64,000 nt of DNA from Mytilus californianus (GCF_021869535.1 NW_026262712.1:70278100-70342099); one strand, 5' to 3'; positions 13,001-22,465 are shown, numbered from the stretch's first letter. Numbers and translations are program-made. The notes: a model not told the origin generated them from the sequence alone.

Positions 13001-13821
13001 TATGACTTTAAATAAGAACAATCAGAAGACCTGAACTGGTCCTTCATTGTTAATTTGCCTGTGGATGCGAAGAATAAAACTAATATTAATAAAGTTATTT
13101 TTCGATAAAATATGTAATTAATTTAATTTCAGGATAAAATTGACAGATTTTGTAGGACTGGCTAAAATTTTGTAGGACTGACAAATAATCATGCTTTGTA
13201 GGTCCCATGACCGACGGGTCAAAATAAGTTTTTGCGAACTCTGTACAATAAGATACGTGTCAGACATTTTCTCTTGTACAGTCGAAATTTTACGGGAAAT
13301 ACACCTAAATTATGCTATTTGTCCGCCATAGGCATTGCTGGACACCTCAAAGGCTCCTGTAAAAAATGTCTGATGCCACAAAGGAAACACGATTGTTATG
13401 TGACGTCAATAGTTCAAGTGTCACAGATTCCCAAATAGCGATAAGGTGTAACAGTCCAAGCTATGGCCCCCAAAAATCTTTCATTACGGCAGCTATACAA
13501 CTCCATGCTTGTGAAAATTTACCAAAACAAATACCATAAATATAAACTCCGTGTCATTTAATGAGAAGACCCATCTGGTGTTTTGGACGTAAATAAAACA
13601 TTTTTACAGTTTTATGTTGTGGAAAAAAAATTGCCTATAATTGGTATGATTTTCTTGTTCAGATTTTATAAGTATCTATTTGTATCCTCTGAATTGATTT
13701 TGAGATTATCATGAACGTTGACATTTATATGTGCATGATTTAGTTGTTTTAGTTGTGACATTTGCTTAAACTAATTTAAACTTTGTTCCATTTTAAACTC
13801 ACTTTCTGAATCATCCGCCAT
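886..13821 (-). CDS. LIN9: LIN9 homologue, 5' part of gene (five exons visible)
   Basis: LIN9 is a nuclear subunit of the MuvB core, which joins E2F/DP and pocket proteins (DREAM) or B-MYB to switch cell-cycle genes. Five minus-strand exons with GT/AG borders and compatible phases give about 137 codons: 13803-13821, 7830-7864, 4106-4207, 2936-3066 and 886-1011. The first three encode a short basic, acidic and serine-rich N-terminus like that of animal LIN9. The last two encode the start of the DIRP domain, including RLRNFLKLPKAHKW, YEWFYSNLD, ENDFCICLKETF and KIRRLMGKPRR, which match LIN9 closely from memory. The remaining DIRP, Tudor-like and coiled-coil parts must lie left of base 1. The join of exon 1 to exon 2 is inferred from phase only, and a small extra exon could lie between them. 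The long introns are full of mobile elements. Confidence 0.92.
2068..2436. repeat. Possible MITE-like inverted repeat in LIN9 intron
   Basis: TTACAGGTATCCATGAAGTCA at 2068-2088 is repeated inverted at 2416-2436 with one mismatch. The arms bracket 369 bp that includes a 74-codon open frame on the minus strand, which I do not take as an exon. No target duplication is obvious. Confidence 0.4.
2936..3066 (-). CDS. LIN9: LIN9 exon, start of DIRP domain
   Basis: 131 bp. The acceptor is TTTTTTACAG and the donor GTAAGT (2935-2930). It encodes GVRLRNFLKLPKAHKW followed by YEWFYSNLD, the most conserved block of the LIN9 DIRP domain, which packs against other MuvB subunits. It leaves in phase 2, completed by the first base of the next exon. 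Confidence 0.93.
4106..4207 (-). CDS. LIN9: LIN9 exon, basic/acidic N-terminal region
   Basis: 102 bp, 34 codons, phase 0 at both ends. The acceptor is TTTCTATTTCTAG and the donor GTGAGT (4105-4100). It encodes a basic stretch (TSRIRKKNQRFY), an acidic run (NDDED) and SPAKSPRK. This corresponds in position and character to the KRSRLF-acidic-SPKR stretch that precedes DIRP in vertebrate LIN9. SP motifs could be phosphorylation sites, which is inference. Confidence 0.88.
4520..6458. repeat. Cluster of three 'GGGACACAG...GGGGCATAAA' interspersed repeats
   Basis: Three copies, near 4522-4916, 4921-5350 and 5717-6456. Each starts AAATGGAGAA...GGGACACAG...GATGCCCCC and ends ...CAGGGGC(A/T)TAAAAA. 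Inside each are internal units of about 160 bp, each marked by CATAACTCAAGAACGG and GACGCCACCCAAATTC. A poly-C run interrupts the third copy. The short ORFs here change frame from unit to unit and are not genes. I recall similar sequence as common in bivalves but cannot name the family. Confidence 0.75.
5882..5903. repeat. Poly-C tract of about 22 bases
   Basis: An uninterrupted run of C inside the third copy of the GGGACACAG repeat. It may be a slippage site or have an uncertain length in the assembly. Confidence 0.9.
6723..7765. mobile_element. Non-autonomous hAT-like element, 6-bp TSD ACCTTA
   Basis: 1,043 bp. The ends are CAGAGATGCAAC and, inverted, CAGAGATGCAAA, with further GGTCTGGCAAA-type matches inside both ends. 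ACCTTA flanks it exactly (6717-6722 and 7766-7771). CAGAG-type ends are typical of hAT transposons; 6-bp duplications occur in a hAT subgroup. No transposase frame remains. It lies in a LIN9 intron. Confidence 0.75.
7830..7864 (-). CDS. LIN9: LIN9 exon, 35-bp micro-exon
   Basis: The acceptor is TTTATTTTACAG and the donor GTAGGT (7829-7824). The 35 bases read (x)RGNTYRSPMKR, resembling the GRNT...SKR stretch of vertebrate LIN9. It enters in phase 1 and leaves in phase 0, matching its neighbours. A hAT-like element ends 65 bp from its donor side. Confidence 0.75.
7956..8460 (+). pseudogene. CR1-like LINE 3' end (ORF2 C-terminus plus 3' UTR)
   Basis: Codons 7956-8138 read CNHLCVLC, then VEDEQHF, then PAYNDNREIFF, ending at TAA. 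This is the zinc-knuckle C-terminus (CxxC...H...P.Y..R) of CR1/jockey-type ORF2 proteins, with the last Cys replaced by Gly. A 3' UTR follows and ends GGGCCCTTAATTGGAACAATAAATATTCTTATTCTT, a short-tandem 3' terminus of the CR1 type. The copy is strongly 5'-truncated; its left border is not clear. It lies in LIN9 intron 1. Confidence 0.7.
8461..9116. other. LIN9 intron 1, nothing recognised
   Basis: AT-rich intron sequence. A second CAGTGATCT motif at 8695 resembles the hAT-like end at 9117 but has no matching duplication. Confidence 0.5.
9117..9966. mobile_element. Non-autonomous hAT-like element, 6-bp TSD GGAGGG
   Basis: 850 bp. The ends are CAGTGATCGGGAAGG and, inverted, CAGTGATCTGGAAAGG, flanked exactly by GGAGGG (9111-9116 and 9967-9972). 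The left 150 bp is unusually rich in CpG (GTGCGCC, GCGCCCGCGTGGCGC). Short frames inside (minus 9088-9285, plus 9477-9659) match nothing I know. Confidence 0.7.
9973..12620. other. LIN9 intron 1, no gene recognised
   Basis: Only short, uncharacteristic frames are seen. The 95-codon minus-strand frame at 10965-11252 has no motif I can recognise. A CpG-bearing ATG context at 12043 (CACAAAGATGGCC) opens a 46-codon frame with no known domain. Confidence 0.5.
12621..13243. mobile_element. Non-autonomous hAT-like element, 6-bp TSD TACAAT
   Basis: 623 bp. The ends are CAGAGTTCTTGAAAA and, inverted, CAGAGTTCGCAAAAA, flanked exactly by TACAAT (12615-12620 and 13244-13249). Both subterminal regions carry GGTC-rich, GACCGAC-type sequence, as does the related element at 6723. 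A 24-bp sequence beginning TTTACATCGGTTAT is present twice (about 12749 and 12790). It carries a short open frame. Confidence 0.75.
12806..13015 (+). CDS. Unknown 69-aa frame inside hAT-like element
   Basis: The ATG frame reads through aromatic/basic sequence (RIYYKQTKAAIYTWP) to an acidic serine-rich end (ESDSDDEMNSEYDFK) and a TAA. Codon use looks more protein-like than in nearby random frames. It lies wholly inside a 623-bp transposon. It may be a remnant of the transposase ORF, a captured host fragment, or chance. No function is assigned. Confidence 0.3.
   Translation: MYPLPISGTGLRIYYKQTKAAIYTWPTKFVHRAIPGKQSAIEPYNGANKYCNSRESDSDDEMNSEYDFK
13803..13821 (-). CDS. LIN9: LIN9 first coding exon
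   Basis: ATG at 13821-13819 in the context ACAAACATGGCGG, followed by codons for MADDSE and one extra base, then the donor GTGAGT (13802-13797). The acidic MAxxxSE start resembles vertebrate LIN9. An E2F-type promoter site lies about 50 bases upstream. The exon ends in phase 1, which is what the exon at 7830-7864 needs. Called from start context, donor and phase rather than from long similarity. Confidence 0.7.
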
Positions 13822-13900
13822 GTTTGTGTCGCGCCTCTTTTTGAATTTAAAAAGGGGATCTAACTCAAATTTCCCGCGAAAAAAGACACACTGTAGTTGT
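13822..13900 (-). promoter_or_regulatory. LIN9 promoter with E2F-type site and CHR-like hexamer
   Basis: The 12-bp sequence TTTCCCGCGAAA at 13870-13881 contains the E2F core on both strands. Read on the gene strand it continues as CGCGG-GAAA-TTTGAG, so a CHR-like hexamer (one mismatch to TTTGAA) follows a GC core with a four-base spacer, as in CDE/CHR promoters. The pair lies 43-60 bases before the start codon. No TATA box is evident. Binding is inference. Confidence 0.6.
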
Positions 13901-13928
13901 TTCACCACAGACATATATACACATGTGT

Positions 13929-14410
13929 ATATTATATGTCTCTCGTTTCACCTATCCTGAGACATTTCTTACCTATCGAAAATTACCGTATTATTTCATA
14001 CAAAAACACATGTTTAATACAAATTCTATTCAACCTATTTCTTGTCCGAATTCAATGATTTTTTTCTTCATAAAATACTTGCAATAATTATGAAATATAT
14101 TAAGAATTCGTATTTTAAGGGAAATGACTGTTTAAAGACAAATATGAATTCCTGCACGAAAAAAATCACATGGATATATATAGGAAAAATTAACACTTGT
14201 ATACAAATAATGATTTTTCTAGTAATGACATGTCATAAAAATATTTCATAATAAGCTTAAAAACTGTACACATTTATGAGTTTAACATTAAAAATTTCAT
14301 CAACATGAATAGGACCTCAAATTAGTGTTCGAAAATGTTTTAAAAAAAATGTGTTTTTATTTGAAATAATAGGTGAATTTCCAATAGGTGAAACCAGAGA
14401 CATATAATAT
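13929..14410. mobile_element. MITE-like element upstream of LIN9
   Basis: 482 bp bounded by 27-bp inverted ends at 13929-13955 and 14384-14410, which differ at one position. The ends contain TATATGTCTCT then GTTTCACCTAT. No transposase is seen. Its right end is about 590 bp, and its left end about 108 bp, upstream of the LIN9 start codon. The target duplication is unclear because the flanks are AT-rich. Confidence 0.65.
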
Positions 14411-14694
14411 ATTTTTCGCTCGGTGGTAAAACACTTTTAAAGTAAGACTCTATCAATCGTCGGTAATACACAGAAAATTTCGTCGGCCCTTCGCCTTCAT
14501 CAACGCGACACAACCACAGGGACTCGGCTGGCAGATACATGTTTACAAGTAAGTATAGTGAGTAAATGTTATAAAGAGTTGGCAAATCTTCCGCTTAACG
14601 GTAAATCCCTTCAACGTTGGAGCACACACAGCGGACTGTATTTTAAAATTTATCGCAAACGGATTAAAATTAACATATGCACATTAATTTAATC

Positions 14695-14721
14695 CAGAGA
14701 CATATACTATATATGTCTCTG
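14695..14721. repeat. Compact palindrome sharing the MITE end
   Basis: The arms CAGAGACATATA and TATATGTCTCTG are separated by three bases. The arm sequence equals the outer end of the MITE at 13929-14410, so this could be a solo end pair left after internal deletion of a sister element. Confidence 0.6.
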
Positions 14722-15779
14722 ACTAATCCAAAGTTAATATGTACAATAGAAATCATCATTGGCACATAAATGATTAATTACAGTAATGTACATATTTCAT
14801 ACACGTAGCACTCATATTCATCGGGTGTTAAAAGCAATGTCAAGCTTAATAAGATTAGAGGCACATGATGGAAAAATAATATAACTGTATTATATGACTC
14901 TGGTAAATCTAAGAACTGCTTAAATAACTTGAAAGTGGTTAAGAATTTAAATTCGCCATTCACATATAAAAGCAACGGAATATAAGTTTAAAAGATCCAT
15001 ATTGGGCACATATTATTAGTAGATAGGGTTAGCTATTTTCATCATTTCTTAAAAGAAATTGTCTATATTTGCACAGTAAATAGTTAATCATATTATAGCC
15101 TAAAAGATCTTCTGTACGCAAATTCCTATGTCACGGCTTTTAGTTATTGCATATTAGTGAAACTAGCTATATATATATATTATGCAAAAACGCTTCAAAG
15201 ATAAGCACATGCATAATAATTTAGAACAAAGGCATACGCGATGAGGTTAGATAGCAATTTTTAAAACTCACAACAAGCAGAAAGCAGGATGTATATTTTA
15301 TTGATCATTGTAATTGTAATTTGTTTTTCGTATTTTCCTTTCTATTCTTATTAAATGGTTAACGTTGACACTAAAATATGCCTTGTTTACTATAAATGTA
15401 CACAAGGATGTGCAGTATAGTATGCTATTTATGAAAATATCGGATTTCTCTAGCATATGAAAATTTTTATTGATACAAGTCTGTTAAGAAGTGGTATGTG
15501 TTGTAGTAGGCAGTAGGCAAATCGTTCCGAATTATTCTGCTTATGACAAGAGTATGCCCGGACGAAAAGTGTTAGACCTAGTGTTTTCAGCTATAATATT
15601 TAATTAGATTTTAATTCTTTGAACAGTTCAAAATTTCTTAGATTTATTTGTGTATAAACCGTGAATAAATTGATCCAAGCTCTTATAACGATGTAAACTT
15701 TTAGAAAATCTTACCTGGCTACAAAATAATTGTCCATTTGATATAGAACTTTTAACCCCAGGAGAAAAATGAAAATATC
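14722..15779. other. Intergenic, nothing recognised
   Basis: AT-rich sequence with a short (AT)n run near 15164-15184. No gene, splice-bounded exon or repeat family was recognised. Confidence 0.5.
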
Positions 15780-15784
15780 TTTAA

Positions 15785-16606
15785 CAATTCAATTCAATTC
15801 AATACTTTATTAAAGTCTCATCTCTCAATTATATATAATACAACATTACATTTAGTGTAAAAATATAAAGATATAAAAAGAGAGCCATTCTGTACAGAAT
15901 TATAAGAGACTATAACATCAAAAACATTATAGAAAATTCGTCTATTATAAAACATATTTATAAGAACATTATTTACAGTATAAAACATTTCTACGTCTAT
16001 CTAAAATAAGACAACAGGCTTTGGCACAGCTACGAATCAAATTAATATCTGTAAATAAAAACATTAATTTCTGTTTATCATCAAAAAACATAAAATCACT
16101 ATTTAAATGTATTGCTTCATCAAATATTTTTTTTCTAAAATCGTCATATAAAGGACACGATAAAATAACATAGGCTTCATCTTCTAAAATATCCTTACAA
16201 TTATCACAGACTCGATCTTCTAAAAGTAATTTTTCAAATCTCCCCTTTTCGATTCTTACTGGTGCTACACCACAACGAAATTTGTCAAAAGAATTCCTTT
16301 GCGAAAATGGCATTGGAATTTTACAATAAGTTTCTGTTTCATAACTGTTCTTAAATAAACTATATGTTCGAAGTTTGTTTCCACCTTTACCAGATAAAGC
16401 TTTCTCTGACTGTAAATTGCATTGCCACTGTTCAACATTTTAGACATAATAGTATGCACAACTGAGGTACTATCAACATATTCTGTAATGATACACAACT
16501 GTTCTGCATTACACTCAGAAAATGTTTTCCTTAACATGTGTTTGAATATGTTAGAGGGTCGAATAGATTCCTTATTGTTTAGATAGTAAAACATGATCAC
16601 ACACAC
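15785..16606 (-). pseudogene. CR1-like LINE 3' end, ORF2 C-terminus
   Basis: The minus frame 16313-15969 reads FRCGVAPVRIEKGR, then CDNCKDILEDEAYV, then CPLYDDFRKK. This is the CxxC...H/x...C zinc-knuckle end of LINE ORF2. Upstream, a second frame (16606-16265) continues the protein after a frameshift near 16420, where KGGNKLRTYSLFK appears in the other frame. The 3' end has AATAAAG followed by a (TTGAA)n tract at 15785-15807, a CR1-type terminus. It is inactive because of the frameshift and 5' truncation. Confidence 0.75.
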
Positions 16607-16614
16607 ATCATCAT

Positions 16615-16958
16615 CTAAGTTCAGTTTTTTTTTGTATTTTATTTTTGTTCTTTATGTTTTTGTTTTTTGTTTTTTGTTTTTGTTTTTCTTGTTGTTTTGT
16701 TTTTGTTTTTGTTTTTATTAATTTATTTCCATGTTGTTTTTTGTGTTCTATTTTTTCTTCTTCTTCTTTTGTGCCACTTATTTTTTCTGTCCAATTTATA
16801 CAAATGATGAAATAATATGTAATGTATGCATGCTCTTATATATTGTATTGTTAAATATGTTAAATGGAAAAGACTTCATAAGTCTGTTTGACTTGTGTCT
16901 CACCCAATTTGTGTTTATGCAAATAAAATATGTCTAAACTAAACTAAACTGAACTACC
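16615..16958 (+). mobile_element. LINE 3' UTR fragment with (TAAAC)n tail
   Basis: A T-rich 3' UTR (TTTTTG repeats) is followed by ...GCAAATAAAATATGTCTAAACTAAACTAAAC, a short-tandem 3' terminus. It is oriented opposite to the LINE end at 15785-16606, so the two are head to head. The 68-codon frame at 16731-16937 is T-tract translation, not a gene. Confidence 0.6.
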
Positions 16959-17479
16959 CATGTTATTTTTGAGATGTACCATTTTCGCCAAATATTATTT
17001 TTCAAATAAATGTCTAAAATTCCACCCAACGCTAGAAGCAGTAATTAAAAACCAGAAGCATTTCATAAGTACTACAACTGTTTTATTCATTCCACCCATC
17101 CATGCATGTTTGTATTTTTGGACAATATTTTAAAATGTAAAGTCAATTGTTCAAAAGTATCAGAAGTATACGAGAGGAGAACTCAGTAGTATAGAGATTA
17201 TGTTTGTGTCAAGAGTTATAAATTCCAGCCTTAAATATGATATTTGTCTGACTACATGTAAATAAAATGTGTTAATCAAAATGTGCTATATATGTTAATG
17301 ACTTTAACTCCACCTGTTTAAACTATCGGTCCAGTTAGCCCAGGAGGCGTGAACTCCCTTTTTTAAATGGCACAAAAGGACACATTTATGACGCGAACGG
17401 ATTTCTCCTAATTACTTTTGACATAATATCAATGGAACAAATTTAATAAAAAAGATAATTACTCGAGTTATTTTTCTTT

Positions 17480-18560
17480 GAATGTTGCGTTTACATTTTT
17501 GTTTTAATATTGGGGGCATTATTAGTACATGTACAAGGAACTTGACGTGGAGACGCAACTATAGAGAAAAATTACAATACAACCGAACCCTGCGTGATAC
17601 AAGACAAGAAAACAGCAGTACTTTTCAAATTATAACTGTCAGATCCAACATAGCATTACGAATGGCTACGAATAATCGTTAGAAATTCAAACCAGCTTAT
17701 TCCACATATGTGCATCAACAGTGTTGACAGACGTTAATAGCCACTCAACTTGCGAGGCAAACTGCAGCTCACTATGTTAACTATACAATGAGATCCCACA
17801 CCGGTTCGTCCTATTGGTATTAATATGCCAGGTAGCTACATGTTATCATAACCAGGCACATCCACCACAAAGTCAAGTACCAACATATTCAAGCTTGAAT
17901 ACTAGTACTCCACAACAACATGGACATTTAATCATCATAATGTTTATCAGCCAAGTAATTCAAATATGGACTACAACAGACCTGCCAAAACCTTTCAACT
18001 GAATATTTGTATGCATCCATCCAACTACAACAAACGTGGAGAAGTATACAATGGATAACCGTAAGTCGAAATACAAAACTATCAACCACTATCAACCAAT
18101 TATCAGCGTAATAACTACTCCAGTTATCAATCTTTATACAACACCACTTTGACTCCTGAGCATCGCCAGTCATACCAATCATTTGTGTGTCTTCACAGCC
18201 ACTATGCAAACAAACTAAATTTCAGAGTCAAAATTTCTGCACCATGCAATAGTCCGAATACAGTTTCAGAAAGCAATCGGCGTCTGAACACAAAGAAAGC
18301 AACAGAATTAAGCCATTGAACACTCTACGTTAGCTCCAATCACATACATCACAAATCACAACAAAGACAGCACTACATACAAAAGAAAGAACAAGGATTA
18401 AAGAAATGGATCGCTAAAATGGTAGAAGCACATGAAAACCAACAGCATTTTTTAAGCCTCAAGACAATTTCTCAACATAAAAATCCGATAGCACCAGAGG
18501 GCTCTTTTCACAAAAAATCTTATGATAAAAATTGATCGTAAGATATACGGAAATATGAAA
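17480..18560 (+). pseudogene. Decayed coding sequence of unknown origin
   Basis: Protein-like pieces in shifting frames, rich in N, Q, Y, S and P (for example NYQPLSTNYQRNNYSSYQ near 18080-18120), are separated by stops and frameshifts over about 1 kb. The composition recalls gag-like or retroelement ORF1 proteins, but no motif is diagnostic. It lies between LINE fragments and a Penelope-like copy. Confidence 0.35.
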
Positions 18561-18619
18561 AAACTAGACGAAGGAAACAACAGAATTATAACCGTCGAAA
18601 AAGTTAAAAACTATTTTGC

Positions 18620-19050
18620 ATAATCAATGCATACCTACGATTGAAACGGGATCTGCTTGTAACTTTCCTGAGCCCCTGAGATAACCACCAGTTGTACTGA
18701 GGTTCGTGTATCTCAGTCTTTAGTTTTCTATGTAGTGCTTTGTGAACTTGTTTGTCTTTTCGTGATCTTTCACATTTTGCCATGACTTGAGTTTTGAATG
18801 TCCTCGTGGTATCTACCGCCTCCTTTTTACTCCATATTTGACCATGATTATCAAGAAATTTGTCAAGTCTAATGACCTGCAACATCAAAAGAAAATGCAT
18901 GACCAACCAACCTTTTCTCCCACCGTAAACAAACAACATTCTGTAGAATTATGACAGGATCAAGCAAACGGATGAACCCAACTACAACTGGGGGTTATCT
19001 CAGGAGCTCCGGAAGGGTAAGCAGAACCTGTATGCATTGATTAGGCAAAA
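18620..19050. repeat. Inverted repeat with arms of about 75 bp
   Basis: The left arm (about 18622-18705) and right arm (about 18972-19047) share, inverted, CAACTGG(T/G)GGTTATCTCAGG then GCTC.GGAA and ATGCATTGATTA. A related piece (GATCTCAGGTGTTCCGGAAGG) occurs at 61630. The 111-codon minus frame across the left arm is not recognised. Confidence 0.6.
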
Positions 19051-19454
19051 ACACAACATGCTCATACTTGACCTGACAGAAAACGAAACAGATAAAAACA
19101 CATATAATAAACGTCAAGTCTAAAAAAAACCAATACAGTACCCGGCACACCTTTTTGTTCTACAATAGAGGGATTTATTTAAACTATGTTTGTTTTTTTT
19201 TGTGTGTTGTGTGGACGTTACCTGGTGATAGTGACAACTTTATACTTTTTTTACTTAGTTAAAATACTAGTTGGAGTGCAACTAGCAACAAACTGCAATG
19301 GTAGCAAGCACTAATTCTTAGCTGATAATACACCCGTCTTGTCAATACCAATCGTATGCACATACGTTTTATTTTGATATTATACAGTGCTGTCACAATA
19401 GAAGACACATTTCAGTGTTGACTGAGAGAAAGTTTAATGTAGATTCTGTAGATC

Positions 19455-22141
19455 CCAAAAAACATTTTATTAAAATCAAATATGTCAATAAAGGTTTTTG
19501 ATTTTGTATATATTGCCGGTATTTTTAATGATCATTCTGTTAAAGAACAAATTCCTGGCTATTTTGATAATACTGAACTCCCTCTTATTTGTTATGTTTT
19601 ACAAAAAATCTACCCGGAAATATGTGTTTAATTACAGCGAAGTGTGTAAAGACGTTAATTTCAGTGACAATACACCTACGTCATGAAATTGCAGTAATTC
19701 CGAATACATTTATGGCCCCAGTTCCTATGTTATAACAGGAGACCTTAACATCGTTCGTGACCGAGAGTTGAAATCATTCCTCAGTAAAGGACATAAATAT
19801 CGTCCCCCGTCAATTATTAATTGGAATGAGTGTCGTAACATCATCCACGACTCACTCCGTACTTACTGCTCTAAAGGAATAAAACGAGAAAAGCTGACAA
19901 GAAATCATTAGATTCTTTTTTTAATTCGATAATGAACATAGTTGATATACGTATTCAACATTTTAAAGAACATTTTACTCCTAACAACAACCATTATAGC
20001 CCAATTTCTCGTATCAAACATAAGCTAAAAGAACTCGCCAAGGAATTTGTTTTTGTCCCGGCTGATTAGGCTGCTAACAATATCATTATTGTTTGACGTA
20101 AATTTTACATTGAGGTTCTAAAAAAGGAAATCACGAATTCACCAACATTCCAACTGAGTCCATTTTCGGAAAATGACATCTGTAACAAACATTATCTTTT
20201 AGCTACCTCTTTACAAGCAGAACCAAATACAATGAAAGTTCCAACTATGTACTGGCTTCCGAAGCTGCACAAATAGATTTATTTCGTCTTCAAGCCATTG
20301 TTCCACTACTAAACCATCTATTCTACTTACTAGTACACTTGGTACAATCAAAAACCTGGTAATAAATTGTTACCATAAGCCCTTTGAAAATAGTGGAATT
20401 AATTACTTTTGGAGTGTCAAAAATTCGTTGGAAGTACTTGATAAATTGCATGCTTATATTGATGATTTTGAATCTGTTCAAAGTTTTGATTTTTCTACCC
20501 TATATACCACTTTGCCTCATAATCTTATTAAGAAAAAATGCACACACCTGATTAAATGGGCATTTAAAAAGTCGGAATGCGAATATATATGTTCGAACTC
20601 TTTTAGGTCATTTTTCAGTAACAACAAACAAAAGAACTATGTCAATTGGACCTGCTTCGATACCATAAATGAACTTGAATATTTACTAGATAACATTTTT
20701 GTTCGCTATGGAGATTCCGTATATCGTCAGGTTATCGGAATTCCCATGGGAACTAACTGTGCACCACTTATTGCGGACCTGTTTCTGTATTGTTATGAGT
20801 TACAATTTATGACTAAAATCAGCAAAGACCCATCGAAACAACATCTGATTAAAAAATTTGATAACACTTTTAAATATTTAGATGATATATTGTCTCTCAA
20901 TAATGACGACTTCAGTATGTACACTAAAGAGATTTATCCTGCCGAACTGACTTTAAATAAAGCTAATACTAACAATGAACACTGCCCTTTCCTGGATCTT
21001 GATATTTTTATCTTTCACGGGAAGCTTAATACCAAAATTTATAATAAAAGAGATGATTTTTCATTTCCTATTGTTAATTATCCATTTTTATATGGTGACG
21101 TTCCCTTGTCACCATCTTATGGTGTTTATATATCTCAACTTGTTCGATTCGCTCGTGTATGTAACAACGTATTTGATTTCAACGAAAGAAATCTCTGTAT
21201 TACTGAAAAATTATTACACCAGGGTTTTCGATATTACAAATTAGTCAAAACATTTACTAAATTTTATCATCGGTACAAGGACATCATTCGTAAATATAAA
21301 TCAACATGCAGACATCTTATATGTTGGGGTATTTCACATCCAATATTTTATGGTAATAGTCTTTACAAAGCACAAAAATGTCGGCATTCACATCAAAAGC
21401 TAACCAAACCTTTAAACATACTTATTCGGAAGGGATATAGTTACGATACTGTTGTCAGGTCATTACGGATTGCATATTTTGGTATTAATATTGATTCACT
21501 CATAGGGTTTTTGCATCGGAAATAAACACATTTATTCTAAAACCAGTTGTTGGCATGATACGGGTTATGTTCTTCTCATATATTTCATGATGGTATGATG
21601 CTAAACCCCTGACGGAAGGGATTGTACTTGATTTTCATATGATGAAGACATAATCTTTCAATCAGTTTAATTGAGGTCTGGAGCTGGCATGTCAGTAACT
21701 GCTAGTAGTCCTTTGTTAGTTTATGTATCATTGTCATTTTGCTTAGTTTCTTTTGTTACCTATTCTGACATCGGACTTCTTTTAAACTGAGTTTTACTGA
21801 GCGTATTGCTATGTGTTTCTTTATTCTACATTGGCTAGAGGTATAGGGTGAGGGTTGAAATCTCACAGAACATGTTTAACCCCGCCGCATTTTTGCGCCT
21901 GTCCCAAGTCAGGAGCCTCTGGCCTTTGTTAGTCTTGTATGTTTTTTTTTTAATTTTAGTTCCTTTATATGTTTTGGAGTTTAGTGTGACGTACATTTTC
22001 ACTGAACCAGTACACAATTGTTTTTTAGGGGCCAGCTGAGGACCACCTCTCGCTGCGTTGAAGACCCATTGGTGGTCTCCGGCTGTTATCTGCTCTTTGG
22101 TCGGGTTGACATATTCACCATTTCCATTCTCAATTTTATCT
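19455..22141 (+). mobile_element. Penelope-like element, copy A (decayed, 5'-truncated)
   Basis: Aligns end to end with the copy at 57282-60412, starting near its base 57700, and includes the same 3' UTR ending CCATTTCCATTCTCAATTTTA. The upstream coding part has several stops and frameshifts; the reverse transcriptase half is still open (20428-21525). It shares with copy B a TGA at the same codon (20093-20095) and has additional stops of its own (TAG in the DKA motif near 20068, TGA near 19683). Confidence 0.9.
20428..21525 (+). pseudogene. Reverse transcriptase half of Penelope-like copy A
   Basis: A 365-codon frame carries RT motif A (FDFSTLYTTLPH), motif B (IPMGTNCAPLIADLF), the catalytic YLDD and HCPFLDLDI. 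It lacks the fingers block with PKLHK: that reads on upstream as PKLH then a TAG. No C-terminal GIY-YIG endonuclease follows; the frame ends after SLIGFLHRK. The enzyme would reverse-transcribe its own RNA at the target site. As the N-terminal half is broken, this copy is inactive. Confidence 0.88.
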
Positions 22142-22465
22142 GTTTGTAAAACTGACAGTTATCGTCCTCTGCGGGTTAAGCTAAAAGTAATAGGATCACA
22201 GACGCTTTATGTTTTCATGGAAACTCTTGGAAAATTCAAAGCAAAGTGTGATGAAAAAAAATCGCTAAGAAAACTCATAACATCTGAATTACTTGTGTCT
22301 TCATAACCATAAGCATCACATTTTTAAATTACTATCACGTTTATTGTCCTTTGATATCAAGTCAATTTGATCGACGAAGTATTTCTCGTTGGCCCGAAAA
22401 GTGTCTCTTAACAAGTCCCATTGATTGTACTTTGGGTCAATTTCATTCATTTCTTAACTTTATTG

